Notes: generated by a model not told the origin, from the sequence alone. Counted from the first letter of the stretch, positions 1 to 7,687 are shown. The stretch is DNA of 12,551 bases from Cellvibrionaceae bacterium (GCA_027012915.1 JALUYN010000340.1:1-12551); one strand, 5' to 3'. Translations and numbers: made by a program.

Positions 1-73
1 TTTTTTTACATGCACAAATTTAGCGCACACCACAAAAATGCTAACCCTATGTTTTTGTTATGAAAAATATTAG

Positions 74-89
74 TGGTGTAGTTTTTGCT
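74..89 (+). promoter_or_regulatory. Putative sigma-54 (-24/-12) promoter of the PEP-CTERM gene
   Basis: The 16 bases TGGTGTAGTTTTTGCT fit the RpoN consensus TGGCACG-N4-TTGCW at the essential positions: TGG at 74-76, TTGC at 85-88 and T at 89. The GG (75) and GC (87) are exactly 12 bases apart, as the factor requires. The bases between the two elements (TGTA for CACG) match poorly. Predicted transcription start is near base 100, giving a leader of about 50 bases with an AAGGA ribosome site at 139-143. Sigma-54 control fits what is known of PEP-CTERM genes in other bacteria, where PrsK/PrsR and RpoN drive expression. No activator gene is visible here, and upstream activator sites may lie partly outside the window. 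Confidence 0.6.
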
Positions 90-153
90 TTATTTACCTG
101 CAATAAATTTTGCGTCATTTAGTTTGGCCGAACACCACAAGGAATTGATGATC

Positions 154-945
154 ATGTCCAAAAAATTAGCAGCACTCTTGATTGCGGCGGTACTGCCTCT
201 GGGTGCGCAGGCGGCGACAGAGACTTGGGATTTTTCTAGCGCGCAAGTTTCTATAGGTACAAGCACAAGCTACGGCAATGAATACAAGGCCCAATCCGAC
301 TCTAATACCGATGTTCGAGTAACCGGATGGTCTGATACTGGAGCCCTGGTCTATACGGGGCCCAACAATTCCGCTGAGTATAAAATTGAAACTGCCAGCG
401 TACGCAAGTACAGTGGCGGCTTTGGCGTGAAAAACAGGGAACGCGACGGACACACGATCGATAATGGCGGCAATGACACCGACATGGTATTACTTTCCTT
501 CACCAAGGAAGTATCCCTAAGCGGCCTAACTGTTGGATGGGTGGAAGACTATACAACTAATATCTCAGTAGCAGCATACGGGGGCTCAGGCACCCCTTCT
601 GAAAGCGGCCTATTGGGAGAAACCTGGTCAACACTTCAGGACTGGCAACTTGCACAAACACTGACCCTTCAAACCAGTCAAACCCGCACCTTAATAAACA
701 GCTATCAGAGTATCACCACCAACTTAAAATCAAAATTCTGGCTTATCGGCGCATGCAACTTTGCATTCAGTGGCAATATCTGCCACGACTGTGAATACTC
801 TGGATTTAAGCTTGCATCAGTTGTCAGCAGCGTGACGAATGGCGGCGGCCAAGTTCCATCTCCAGCTAGCATTTTTCTGGTACTGGCCGGCTTAGTCGCA
901 ATAAGATATTCGCGCAATGCCAAAACAGCGAGACTGTCCGCTTGA
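154..945 (+). CDS. Exosortase-dependent (PEP-CTERM) secreted surface protein, XDP1-like
   Basis: This encodes a 263-residue exported protein. Residues 1-20 are a signal peptide (MSKK, hydrophobic core, AQA cleavage site). The mature part begins with WDFSS and is rich in Gly, Ser and Thr. The C-terminus has VPSPAS (234-239), a hydrophobic helix (240-250) and a basic tail (RYSRNAK), the three-part signal read by exosortases, with SP replacing the usual EP. The middle (residues 98-143, an HTIDN stretch, a DMVLLSF strand, a VGWVEDY segment) resembles exosortase-dependent surface proteins I know as XDP1; this is from memory. Three cysteines (C201, C210, C213) cluster before the sorting signal. The ATG at 154 lies 10 bases after AAGGA; an in-frame ATG at 148 lies 4 bases after it and would add two residues. 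An earlier in-frame ATG at 85 would precede the predicted transcription start and spoil the signal peptide. The gene is flanked by its own promoter and terminator, so it is probably monocistronic. Role beyond cell-surface or matrix location is unknown. Confidence 0.85.
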   Translation: MSKKLAALLIAAVLPLGAQAATETWDFSSAQVSIGTSTSYGNEYKAQSDSNTDVRVTGWSDTGALVYTGPNNSAEYKIETASVRKYSGGFGVKNRERDGHTIDNGGNDTDMVLLSFTKEVSLSGLTVGWVEDYTTNISVAAYGGSGTPSESGLLGETWSTLQDWQLAQTLTLQTSQTRTLINSYQSITTNLKSKFWLIGACNFAFSGNICHDCEYSGFKLASVVSSVTNGGGQVPSPASIFLVLAGLVAIRYSRNAKTARLSA

Positions 946-975
946 GCTTCTAACACCAGGCAAGAAATTTTTTCG

Positions 976-1003
976 AAAAGCGGGATAATCATCCCGCTTT
1001 TTT
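976..1003 (+). terminator. Rho-independent terminator after the PEP-CTERM gene
   Basis: There is a perfect 11-bp stem, AAAAGCGGGAT (976-986) with ATCCCGCTTTT (991-1001), a 4-base loop AATC, and a run of six Ts (998-1003). It begins 31 bases after the stop codon. This separates the PEP-CTERM gene from the TPR gene behind it. The A-run on the left arm could also let it work on the opposite strand. Confidence 0.92.
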
Positions 1004-1054
1004 GTGTCTGACTTTTCTCAACAAAAGCCTAGCATAATCTCCCCCAAGCTCCCC

Positions 1055-1068
1055 CTTGCAAATGCAAG
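1055..1068. repeat. Short inverted repeat CTTGCA-AA-TGCAAG
   Basis: This is a perfect 6-bp inverted repeat with a 2-base spacer, in the 170-base gap between the PEP-CTERM terminator and the TTG start of the TPR gene, about 50 bases before that start. It could be an operator for the TPR gene. A CATAAT hexamer at 1033-1038 could serve as a -10 box but has no convincing -35 partner, and no sigma-54 match was found here. The repeat is short enough to arise by chance. Confidence 0.3.
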
Positions 1069-1116
1069 CGAATAAATTACTCTTGATAACTACATTCAAA
1101 CACGGAAACCGGACAC

Positions 1117-3924
1117 TTGAAGCGTACACTTACCATCCTGATACTAACGATATCACTTACGACCGTAGCATCAGATCAAGAAAGCACCAAAGAATCTTAC
1201 AAGCATTATGAAAAAGCGCTTCAATCAATGACGCAAGGGGACCTTACAGCTTCCTTTATCCACACCAAGAACGCCTTACAGCTCGATCCGGAGAATCTTT
1301 CTGCCAAGCTTTTATTGGGTGAGATCTTTTTTAACGACGGAGACCTGTATTCAGCTGAACAAACCTTTAGAGAAGCCATTGAAGAAGGAGCCGATATAAA
1401 TCTTGCACTCCCACTCTACGGAGCCTCCCTAATTCTCCAGCGAAAAGCTGATGAAGTTCTGACCTTAAAGAAATATAAGGGGCAATTCAGCAAAGCAGCA
1501 ATGTTTGAGTGGCACCTACTGAGAGGACAAGCATATTTACAAAAAGGAAATATAGAGTCTGCTAAACATGCAATGGACATGGCTACTCATGTAGAGCCGA
1601 GCAATACGCGTGCCCTCAACACACTAGCCAGTTACTATGTAGATGCCAACGAATTACAGCTCGCACAAGATTTGGTAAACCGCTCATTAGTTATAAGCCG
1701 TGATAACGAAAAGACCTGGTTACTGAAAGGTGACATTGCCACGAGAGAAGGCGACATAGTTAGCGCTCTTGAGTTCTATCGCCACGGCTATGAATTAGCC
1801 CCCCAAGATCACCTTATACTCAGAAATTTAGCCAAAGCATACCTAGATCTAAAAGATCCGACTAATGCCCGGAAATACTTAGAAGCAATTTTGGAGCAAA
1901 GCCCCAATGATCCTAGCGCCTCATTATTGCTCGCTGTGATCTCACTAGGAGAGGGTGAAGCAGAACTGGGCCAGCAAATGCTGGGTGACCTCAGCTCCCG
2001 CCTTTCTAATACGGAAGGCACTGGTAGCGAACAAGTTCAAGTAACATTATTCATCAGAGCAGCAACAGAATTTATTCAAGGAAACAACGAAAAAGCCAGA
2101 ACCCTGCTGGGCAACTATTTGCTCAATAATCCCGGTGACATAGCGGCTATTCGCATGCTGGCCAATCTCCATCTGAAAAACAGCAACACAAAGCAGACCA
2201 TTCTGCTATTGGAAAGCTACAACAAAGCCGCAAGCAGGGATTTTGGCCTGACTTATACATTGGCTAACCTCTACATAAGCGAAGGCAAGCTGTTTACAGC
2301 CACTCAGGAAATCCAGAAATTGCAGCAGATGGCCCCCGGTCATCCGCTGATCTATATGCTGGAGGCAGACATTCTGAACGCTCAGGGGAAACCTAAAGAA
2401 GCACTCAAACTTCTTAGCCAGCAGAAATTTCAGGGTGAACCGCCTCTGGCATTCAGCTTAAAACTGGGTCGAATTGAAATAGCCAACGGTCAGCTGGAGC
2501 AAGCTCTGGCAACCTCCGACAAGCTGCTGAAGAAATACCCAAGTACCCCCTCTGTCCTGAATTTTGCCGCAGCAGCGAAGCTTAAAAACAATGAGGTTAG
2601 CGAAGCTAAACAGCTATTGGAAAAAGTCATCGCCTTGACTCCCAATGACCTTACCGCCCGCTTTAACCATATTTTGACCTTGAAAATGGAAGGGCAACTG
2701 GAAGACGCTGTTTCCATGGCCAAGGAACTGCTCAACGACTCTCCCGAGCATATTCCCACCATCGTATTGATCGCCAACATTCGTGCCGCCGAGAAAAACT
2801 ATACTGAAGCGCTGGAGTGGTTGGACAAGGTTAACGCCTATGACCGCATGCATATCGGTGCTAATGAACTGCGCCTTAGAGTGTTAACCCAATCAGGGGA
2901 TCTGGAGCGCGCCGTAAAAGCCGCTCAGTTTCTCTACAAAAACGGCAAGAACTCTACCCGTTACCTCGCCCAGGAAGCGGAACTGCAAATCGCTCTGGAG
3001 CGATATGACGCCGCCAATAAACCACTGGTTCTGCTATACAGCCTTTGGGAAAATCAACCGCAACAATTGCGTCGCCTTGCTGACCTCCAGATACGTGCCA
3101 ACAACCTGAAAGCCGCGCGCAAGAGCCTTGAAAAAGCACTCAGTCTGGGTAGCGATTCATTGCCAATACAGCTCGAACTGGCGCGTTTGTCTTTGCGCGA
3201 AGGCGACCTGGAAACGGCCAAGCAATCCATTCAACAACTGAATTCGCACTTTGGTGACCACTCCTACATAGAATTACTGGCCGCAGATCTGGCCAGCGAA
3301 CAAGACCAAAAGGAACTGGCCCGTAAACACTACACCCAGGCGTTCACACTCGACAAAAACAACAGCAAAGCCCTGCTGATGCTCTATCAACTGACACTGG
3401 ACGGTGTTGGGGAGGCCGCATTCACAAACCTGTTGGAAAAGGAGCGCAAGAAAGGCCCCATTCCATCCTGGGCCCAAAAGTTATTGGCCGACAGCTATCT
3501 CAATCAAGGGCAGCTGCAACTGGCTCAAGCCCGTTACGAGCAACTGCTGACTAACGAAAGCCTGAGTAATAACAGCGCCATACTCAACAATCTGGCCAAT
3601 ATCTACGCAAAATCCGATTTGGACAAAGCCCTGACGACCGCCAAGAAAGCATTGGACAACAATGGTCGCAACCCCTCCCTGCTCGACACCATCGGCTGGA
3701 TCTATCTGGAAAAGGACATGCCTACCGACGCCCTCTTCTACCTACGCGAGGCCTCGGCACTGGACTCCAGCAATCCGGAAATTCGCTATCACCAAGGTGT
3801 TGCTCTGGCAAGATTGAATCGCAATCCTGAAGCCATACGCGAATTCAAGACCGCACTGCAGCTGAGCGATGACTTCAACGGTGCCAGTGAAGCCCGCACC
3901 TGGCTCAACAAATTGCAAAATTAA
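1117..3924 (+). CDS. prsT: PrsT-type TPR-repeat protein of the PEP-CTERM system (non-lipoprotein variant)
   Basis: This encodes a 935-residue exported protein made almost wholly of tetratricopeptide repeats; pairs of helices with the TPR spacing run from about residue 27 to 920, for example the unit at 64-89 and the last one around 885-915. Length, layout and the N-terminal pattern (a KNALQLDP helix end, then LLGEIFF and GDLYSAEQTFREAI) match the PEP-CTERM-system TPR lipoprotein PrsT. The family occurs with exosortase/exopolysaccharide loci and probably scaffolds periplasmic or envelope assembly; its exact role is not established. Residues 1-19 are a signal peptide, but there is no lipobox, and the translated protein contains no cysteine at all, so it cannot be acylated. 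The start is TTG: an in-frame stop at 1087-1089 and the need for a signal peptide leave no good ATG, since the next Met is residue 38. Ribosome-site match is weak (GGA at 1104 and 1111). The first half uses more AGA and ATA codons and is richer in A+T than the second. Confidence 0.88.
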   Translation: MKRTLTILILTISLTTVASDQESTKESYKHYEKALQSMTQGDLTASFIHTKNALQLDPENLSAKLLLGEIFFNDGDLYSAEQTFREAIEEGADINLALPLYGASLILQRKADEVLTLKKYKGQFSKAAMFEWHLLRGQAYLQKGNIESAKHAMDMATHVEPSNTRALNTLASYYVDANELQLAQDLVNRSLVISRDNEKTWLLKGDIATREGDIVSALEFYRHGYELAPQDHLILRNLAKAYLDLKDPTNARKYLEAILEQSPNDPSASLLLAVISLGEGEAELGQQMLGDLSSRLSNTEGTGSEQVQVTLFIRAATEFIQGNNEKARTLLGNYLLNNPGDIAAIRMLANLHLKNSNTKQTILLLESYNKAASRDFGLTYTLANLYISEGKLFTATQEIQKLQQMAPGHPLIYMLEADILNAQGKPKEALKLLSQQKFQGEPPLAFSLKLGRIEIANGQLEQALATSDKLLKKYPSTPSVLNFAAAAKLKNNEVSEAKQLLEKVIALTPNDLTARFNHILTLKMEGQLEDAVSMAKELLNDSPEHIPTIVLIANIRAAEKNYTEALEWLDKVNAYDRMHIGANELRLRVLTQSGDLERAVKAAQFLYKNGKNSTRYLAQEAELQIALERYDAANKPLVLLYSLWENQPQQLRRLADLQIRANNLKAARKSLEKALSLGSDSLPIQLELARLSLREGDLETAKQSIQQLNSHFGDHSYIELLAADLASEQDQKELARKHYTQAFTLDKNNSKALLMLYQLTLDGVGEAAFTNLLEKERKKGPIPSWAQKLLADSYLNQGQLQLAQARYEQLLTNESLSNNSAILNNLANIYAKSDLDKALTTAKKALDNNGRNPSLLDTIGWIYLEKDMPTDALFYLREASALDSSNPEIRYHQGVALARLNRNPEAIREFKTALQLSDDFNGASEARTWLNKLQN

Positions 3925-3936
3925 CATCAAACTCGT

Positions 3937-3969
3937 TTCGATATGCCGAACCCATATCGGCATATCGAA
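3937..3969. repeat. Perfect 13-bp inverted repeat between prsT and the hybrid kinase gene
   Basis: The arms are TTCGATATGCCGA (3937-3949) and TCGGCATATCGAA (3957-3969), with a 7-base loop ACCCATA. The heptamer CATATCG occurs three times inside: inverted at 3939-3945 and direct at 3953-3959 and 3961-3967, so alternative pairings exist. The hairpin starts 12 bases after the prsT stop. No T-run follows on either strand, so a simple intrinsic terminator is unlikely. It may be an operator for the kinase gene, an RNA processing or stabilising hairpin, or a Rho-assisted terminator. The rest of the 104-base gap shows no clear promoter. Confidence 0.75.
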
Positions 3970-4028
3970 CGACCTAACCAGTTACAGCTATACTCAGTGC
4001 AACATCAGCACTCCGGACCCTGCGCCTC

Positions 4029-5807
4029 ATGATGGCATCCTCTCCCTCTCCGCACGCCGTTAAAGAACAACGGTTAATTCGCTCCACTCACATTATCTTG
4101 CTCTCAGTTGCCGCTATCTCTTTTGTCTTCGCCCTGCGCGGTTACCAATGGGACATATATTCGCGCGTAATGACCCTCGGAAGCTGCTCTCTGGTGTGCA
4201 TATTGGCGTCGTTTTATATTCACCGCGGAGGCTCGAGAGAACTGGGCGCCTATGTCGGCCTGGCGGCCATGTGCATCGCGGCGGGTTATGCTGCCTACAG
4301 TAGCGGCGGTCTATCCAACCCCGCTGCTCACTGGCTGTTGCTGGTTCCCCTGATGGGGGCCATTGCAGGAGGTATGCGAGTGTGTGCATTTGCGACGATC
4401 GTATCGCTATGCACAGGTTTACTGCTGTTCTACATAGAAGTTACCCAAGCGGAACTGCCCGACTTAACACCTATTGAATATCGCTACGCGCAGGAGCGAC
4501 TCAATCAACTGTTCCAACTGTTGGTGGTTATTGTTGGGGTACTGGGACTCCAGCAACAACTGACTCGTATCGACACAGAGCTCGTCGAGACGATAGATGA
4601 TTTGTCCAATGAAGTCCTGCAACGCAAGGAAGCGGAGAGCATTGCGGAAAAGTCCAATCAGGCAAAGAGCCAATTTCTGGCCAACATGAGTCATGAAATT
4701 CGCACCCCCATGAATGCAATCATCGGTCTTTTGCATCTGCTTGATCGCGAGCCATTAACAGACAAACAGGAAAGCTACGTCAAAACTGCGCTGTCCAGTT
4801 CCAATAGCTTGCTGATCTTACTCAATGACATTCTGGACATATCCAAAATCGAAGCGGGAAAGATCAATCTCGAAGCCACCAGTTTCCAACTCGAACAACT
4901 GTTATCCGAGACACAACAAGCGATGCAAGCCAGCGCCAATTCCAAGGGGCTCAAACTTGAATTCGAAAACACCAACACGCAGGCCTCTCTGCTTGGAGAT
5001 CCAACTCGCATTCGTCAGGTTCTGTTTAATTTGATTGGAAACGCCATCAAATTTACCGAGCAGGGACATATCAACGTCCACACAGAACTTTCTATAGAGG
5101 ACAAAACCGCTCATCTGAGCTGCAAGATCCAAGATACAGGCATCGGCATTTCTCCCGAAGCCCAAGCAACCCTGTTTCGTATATTCACTCAGGCGGACGC
5201 CTCTACCACACGCCGCTTTGGCGGCACAGGACTGGGCTTGGCAATCTCATTGCAACTGATCAAATTAATGGGTGGCGATATTAAGGTCGATAGCGCAGAA
5301 GGACGTGGCAGCACCTTCACCGTATCGCTGAAATTGCCGATCAGTGAATTCCCATCCACCACGCCAGAAACAGAGCCGAAACCATCGCCTGCAACAACAA
5401 CCGCAACAGATCAGGCGCCACGAGTGCTGGTGGTAGACGACAACGAAGTAAATATTTTTGTCGCCTGCAGTGAGCTGGAAGATCTGCCCTACGATCTCGA
5501 AGTAGACACTGCCCGAAATGGCCGCGAAGCCCTGGATAAGATTCTCAGCGGGTCGCCCTACCAGATCATCTTGATGGACTGTCAAATGCCTGAGATGGAT
5601 GGTTATACCGCGACACGAGAACTGCGCAAGCGTCCCGAATTCGAGAAGTTACCGATTATCGCAATGACGGCCAACGCGATGAAAGGCGATCGCGAGAAAT
5701 GCCTTGGCGCGGGCATGAGCGACTACCTGGCAAAGCCTATAGAGCCGGAAGCTCTCGAAGAAACTCTGGAGCGCTGGCTCTCGCTTCCCTGCAGCGAGAC
5801 CAGCTAG
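4029..5807 (+). CDS. Membrane-bound hybrid sensor histidine kinase with receiver domain
   Basis: This encodes 592 residues. There are six likely membrane helices at about 21-38, 46-65, 72-91, 100-115, 118-138 and 158-178, with very short loops and no large periplasmic sensor domain, so the signal is probably sensed in or near the membrane. A coiled linker (180-213) leads to the HisKA domain: [16 protein letters not shown] with phospho-acceptor H222. The HATPase domain has the N box (N334, N338), G1 (DTGIG, D369) and G2 (GGTGLGL, 398-404). After a Pro/Thr linker (440-463) comes a receiver domain with acidic pair D470/D471, phospho-acceptor D517 ([11 protein letters not shown]), T547 and K569. 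All catalytic residues look intact. There is no HPt or DNA-binding domain, so output must pass through another protein, such as a separate HPt. The start is the first of two tandem ATGs; no strong ribosome site is seen. It follows prsT by 104 bases and may belong to the PEP-CTERM module, though this is not the usual PrsK architecture. Ligand and partner are unknown. Confidence 0.9.
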   Translation: MMASSPSPHAVKEQRLIRSTHIILLSVAAISFVFALRGYQWDIYSRVMTLGSCSLVCILASFYIHRGGSRELGAYVGLAAMCIAAGYAAYSSGGLSNPAAHWLLLVPLMGAIAGGMRVCAFATIVSLCTGLLLFYIEVTQAELPDLTPIEYRYAQERLNQLFQLLVVIVGVLGLQQQLTRIDTELVETIDDLSNEVLQRKEAESIAEKSNQAKSQFLANMSHEIRTPMNAIIGLLHLLDREPLTDKQESYVKTALSSSNSLLILLNDILDISKIEAGKINLEATSFQLEQLLSETQQAMQASANSKGLKLEFENTNTQASLLGDPTRIRQVLFNLIGNAIKFTEQGHINVHTELSIEDKTAHLSCKIQDTGIGISPEAQATLFRIFTQADASTTRRFGGTGLGLAISLQLIKLMGGDIKVDSAEGRGSTFTVSLKLPISEFPSTTPETEPKPSPATTTATDQAPRVLVVDDNEVNIFVACSELEDLPYDLEVDTARNGREALDKILSGSPYQIILMDCQMPEMDGYTATRELRKRPEFEKLPIIAMTANAMKGDREKCLGAGMSDYLAKPIEPEALEETLERWLSLPCSETS

Positions 5808-5827
5808 CCAAACCAGGAGCTCAGAAT

Positions 5828-6274
5828 CTAAACCGCGACCATTGTTTCCAAACGAGATGAACTGGGGCAACCGGTTTCTTCGAGAATAAAACTCGGCACC
5901 AAAGCGTTGAGGAACGGTATCACCAGCAAATGCAGGTTTTCATGATTGGGGCGCGCCTCCAGGCACACCGTTTCTTCTGGCTGCAAACTTAATTGAGTTT
6001 TGAACGAAACACTGGCATGGGCTTTGGCACGAAACTCGTGCAAACCGGCATCCACCTGCACTACGGTGTATTGATTCTCACCCAGCTTGGCAAAGTACTC
6101 ATCACCTCGCGCAATATAGGCGTCAGCCAGGGTGGCTTGCGCGCTGTTCTGACGAAAGATCAGCAAATTGGCGTGCTCCCGGTCGGCATGACTTAAGGTC
6201 ACATTGGGCTGAGTCGAAGCACAGGCACTCAGAATAGCCGCCATAATCAGCAACATCAGGGTGTTCGATTTCAT
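5828..6274 (-). CDS. Small DUF2846-like lipoprotein
   Basis: This encodes a 148-residue lipoprotein. The N-terminus MKSNTL, a hydrophobic core and the lipobox LSAC put the lipidated cysteine at residue 18; the next residues (A, S, T) favour sorting to the outer membrane. The mature domain (about 32-135) follows a beta-strand pattern, with a LLIFRQNS strand, a GENQYTVVQVDAGLHEFRAK stretch and a CLEARPN strand. It resembles the DUF2846 group of small lipoproteins, whose function is unknown. The start at 6274 is supported by AAGGAG (complement of 6280-6285), 5 bases before ATG; a longer reading from 6322 lacks such support and would hide the signal peptide. It lies 91 bases after the AraC-type gene on the same strand and converges on the hybrid kinase gene with 20 bases between stops and no hairpin there. 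Confidence 0.8.
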   Translation of the reverse strand: MKSNTLMLLIMAAILSACASTQPNVTLSHADREHANLLIFRQNSAQATLADAYIARGDEYFAKLGENQYTVVQVDAGLHEFRAKAHASVSFKTQLSLQPEETVCLEARPNHENLHLLVIPFLNALVPSFILEETGCPSSSRLETMVAV

Positions 6275-6304
6275 GACATCTCCTTGTATTAGAATTTGAA
6301 GGAG

Positions 6305-6329
6305 CGCCACTGTGGTCTTCACAGCGGCG
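6305..6329 (-). terminator. Hairpin between the AraC-type gene and the lipoprotein gene, possible weak terminator or leader hairpin
   Basis: The arms CGCCACTGTG (6305-6314) and CACAGCGGCG (6320-6329) pair over 10 bp with one G-U wobble and a 5-base loop. The hairpin starts 37 bases after the AraC-type stop and ends 31 bases before the lipoprotein start, reading on the minus strand. The bases that follow on that strand (CTCCTTCAAATTC) are only partly T-rich, so termination would be incomplete. It could also sit in the lipoprotein mRNA leader. Confidence 0.4.
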
Positions 6330-6365
6330 AGTGTCGTCTTTCCCTATAAAGCTGGACCCCTCAGA

Positions 6366-7577
6366 TTATCTGGTCTTCAGGCCAGCCCTATACTGTCCGG
6401 GAGACTGTTCAGCGTATTTTCGAAAGGCGTTATAGAACGCCGATTTGGAATTGAATCCCGCCTGAAAGCCTAAATCCAACAGGCTGGATTCACCGTCGCA
6501 ATCCATTAAGCGCTTGACCTCCTCCACTCGGTAGCGATTGGTGTACTCAAAAAAGTTCATCCGATTCTGGTTAATGGCCTGAGATACGTAGTTCACAGAC
6601 ACGCCTAACTTATCCGCCAGCTGTGGCAACGATAACTGAGGGTCCAAATACAACTTATCTCGAATCATCAAATTTTCAAGAACTTGCCAGAGAGCCGTAC
6701 TTCCCGATTGATCCAGGGCCGAATTCTGATACTTATCACGCTCAATCACCTCGCCCACATCGGATAGTTCGCTGGTCTCATGAGCGGTGCCAACCCCGGC
6801 GATCTCGTTGGTCTGCACCGTTTGAACATACTCTTTTAAGGGACGCGAGAAAATGCTGGGCTGCCGCAACCCGAGAAAACCCATGGTATAGATCAGCGAA
6901 ACCATGGAAAGCCCCAGAGCGATAGATATAAATTCAGAGGTCGCTACGCCGCCGCTGATGGCCTCATCAGCAACCCAGATAAGGTACACCAACAACAGTC
7001 CAAGTATCAGACGCGCCAGCCAGTTCAGATTGATATGTTCCGTGCTGGAAAAATTATCGCGAATCAGCCGACGATGGGCGCGTAATACTCCCAAACACAG
7101 GCACAAATAAACACCTACGTGCAGCACCGATAACGCCACTTCGACATCACCCAGCGCCAACGACCAAAGCCAGAGCCCCCCGGAAAGATCTTCGCGCCCT
7201 CCCAATATCGCAACTTGCAGGTCTGGGTCGAGCGACAACAATGACCAACTCAACAACAGATGCACAACAGCCGGCAAAAAATGAAGCAGCTGCGTACCAC
7301 TGATGGGAAATACCGCCGGCCGAGTCAGCTCGCGAGTATAGAAATACACCAGAGGGCCATAGAGAAACTCCTTGGGCCATAGCAGAGCGGTAATCCAGGG
7401 AGCATTGTCAGTAATTCCCTCGGCGTCCAGGTAGTAGTCAAACAGTGTGATTGCGAACACCGCAGTTAGACAACCGAGATAGATATTGGCCCGGCGACTG
7501 CCCGCTTTTGACATTAGCAGTGCCAGAGCCAAAAAGGCGCCTTGAACGGCGCCCAGCAAGAACAAGGTTGAAACCAT
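6366..7577 (-). CDS. Membrane-anchored AraC/XylS-type transcriptional regulator (7-helix N-terminal domain)
   Basis: From ATG 7577 this encodes 403 residues. The N-terminal half has seven likely membrane helices (about 2-23, 31-50, 63-81, 97-115, 145-165, 185-202, 212-233) with patterns typical of membrane-anchored AraC proteins: FLYGPLVYFYTRELTRP, INLNWLARLILG and GFLGLRQPSIF. A polar linker (about 240-300) leads to a complete AraC DNA-binding domain with two helix-turn-helix units, near 317-336 (LPQLADKLGVSVNYVSQAIN) and 359-380 (LGFQAGFNSKSAF), and the closing SPGQYR motif. It would bind DNA while held in the inner membrane; its signal and targets are unknown. Start choice is uncertain: ATG 7619 and TTG 7643 are in frame, none has a good ribosome site, and 7577 gives a normal-length first helix whereas 7619 would make an over-long hydrophobic stretch. 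Neighbouring candidates for control are the lipoprotein downstream and the MATE transporter upstream. Confidence 0.88.
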   Translation of the reverse strand: MVSTLFLLGAVQGAFLALALLMSKAGSRRANIYLGCLTAVFAITLFDYYLDAEGITDNAPWITALLWPKEFLYGPLVYFYTRELTRPAVFPISGTQLLHFLPAVVHLLLSWSLLSLDPDLQVAILGGREDLSGGLWLWSLALGDVEVALSVLHVGVYLCLCLGVLRAHRRLIRDNFSSTEHINLNWLARLILGLLLVYLIWVADEAISGGVATSEFISIALGLSMVSLIYTMGFLGLRQPSIFSRPLKEYVQTVQTNEIAGVGTAHETSELSDVGEVIERDKYQNSALDQSGSTALWQVLENLMIRDKLYLDPQLSLPQLADKLGVSVNYVSQAINQNRMNFFEYTNRYRVEEVKRLMDCDGESSLLDLGFQAGFNSKSAFYNAFRKYAEQSPGQYRAGLKTR

Positions 7578-7650
7578 AACCCGGAAGAAAACCACTGCTG
7601 CGACGAGAGGCCACAACATAGTGGCATTTACCACTTCGAGCAAGCCTTGA

Positions 7651-7674
7651 GCGCGCCGTTAAAAAACGGCGCGC
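7651..7674. repeat. GC-rich perfect 10-bp inverted repeat upstream of the AraC-type gene
   Basis: The arms GCGCGCCGTT (7651-7660) and AACGGCGCGC (7665-7674) flank an AAAA loop. There is no T-run after it on either strand. On the minus strand, a possible extended -10 element TGATATAGA (complement of 7679-7687) would start transcription near 7672, which would place the hairpin at the extreme 5' end of the AraC-type mRNA. It may therefore be an operator, possibly autoregulatory, or a 5' stabilising hairpin. The promoter reading is weak. Confidence 0.6.
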
Positions 7675-7687
7675 CGAATCTATATCA

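Noticed and set aside
85..153. Upstream ATG extension of the PEP-CTERM protein
   Set aside because: It would start before the predicted transcription start, lacks a ribosome site and buries the signal peptide.
6275..6322. Longer N-terminus of the lipoprotein (start at 6322)
   Set aside because: The ATG at 6274 has AAGGAG at 5 bases and gives a proper lipoprotein signal peptide.
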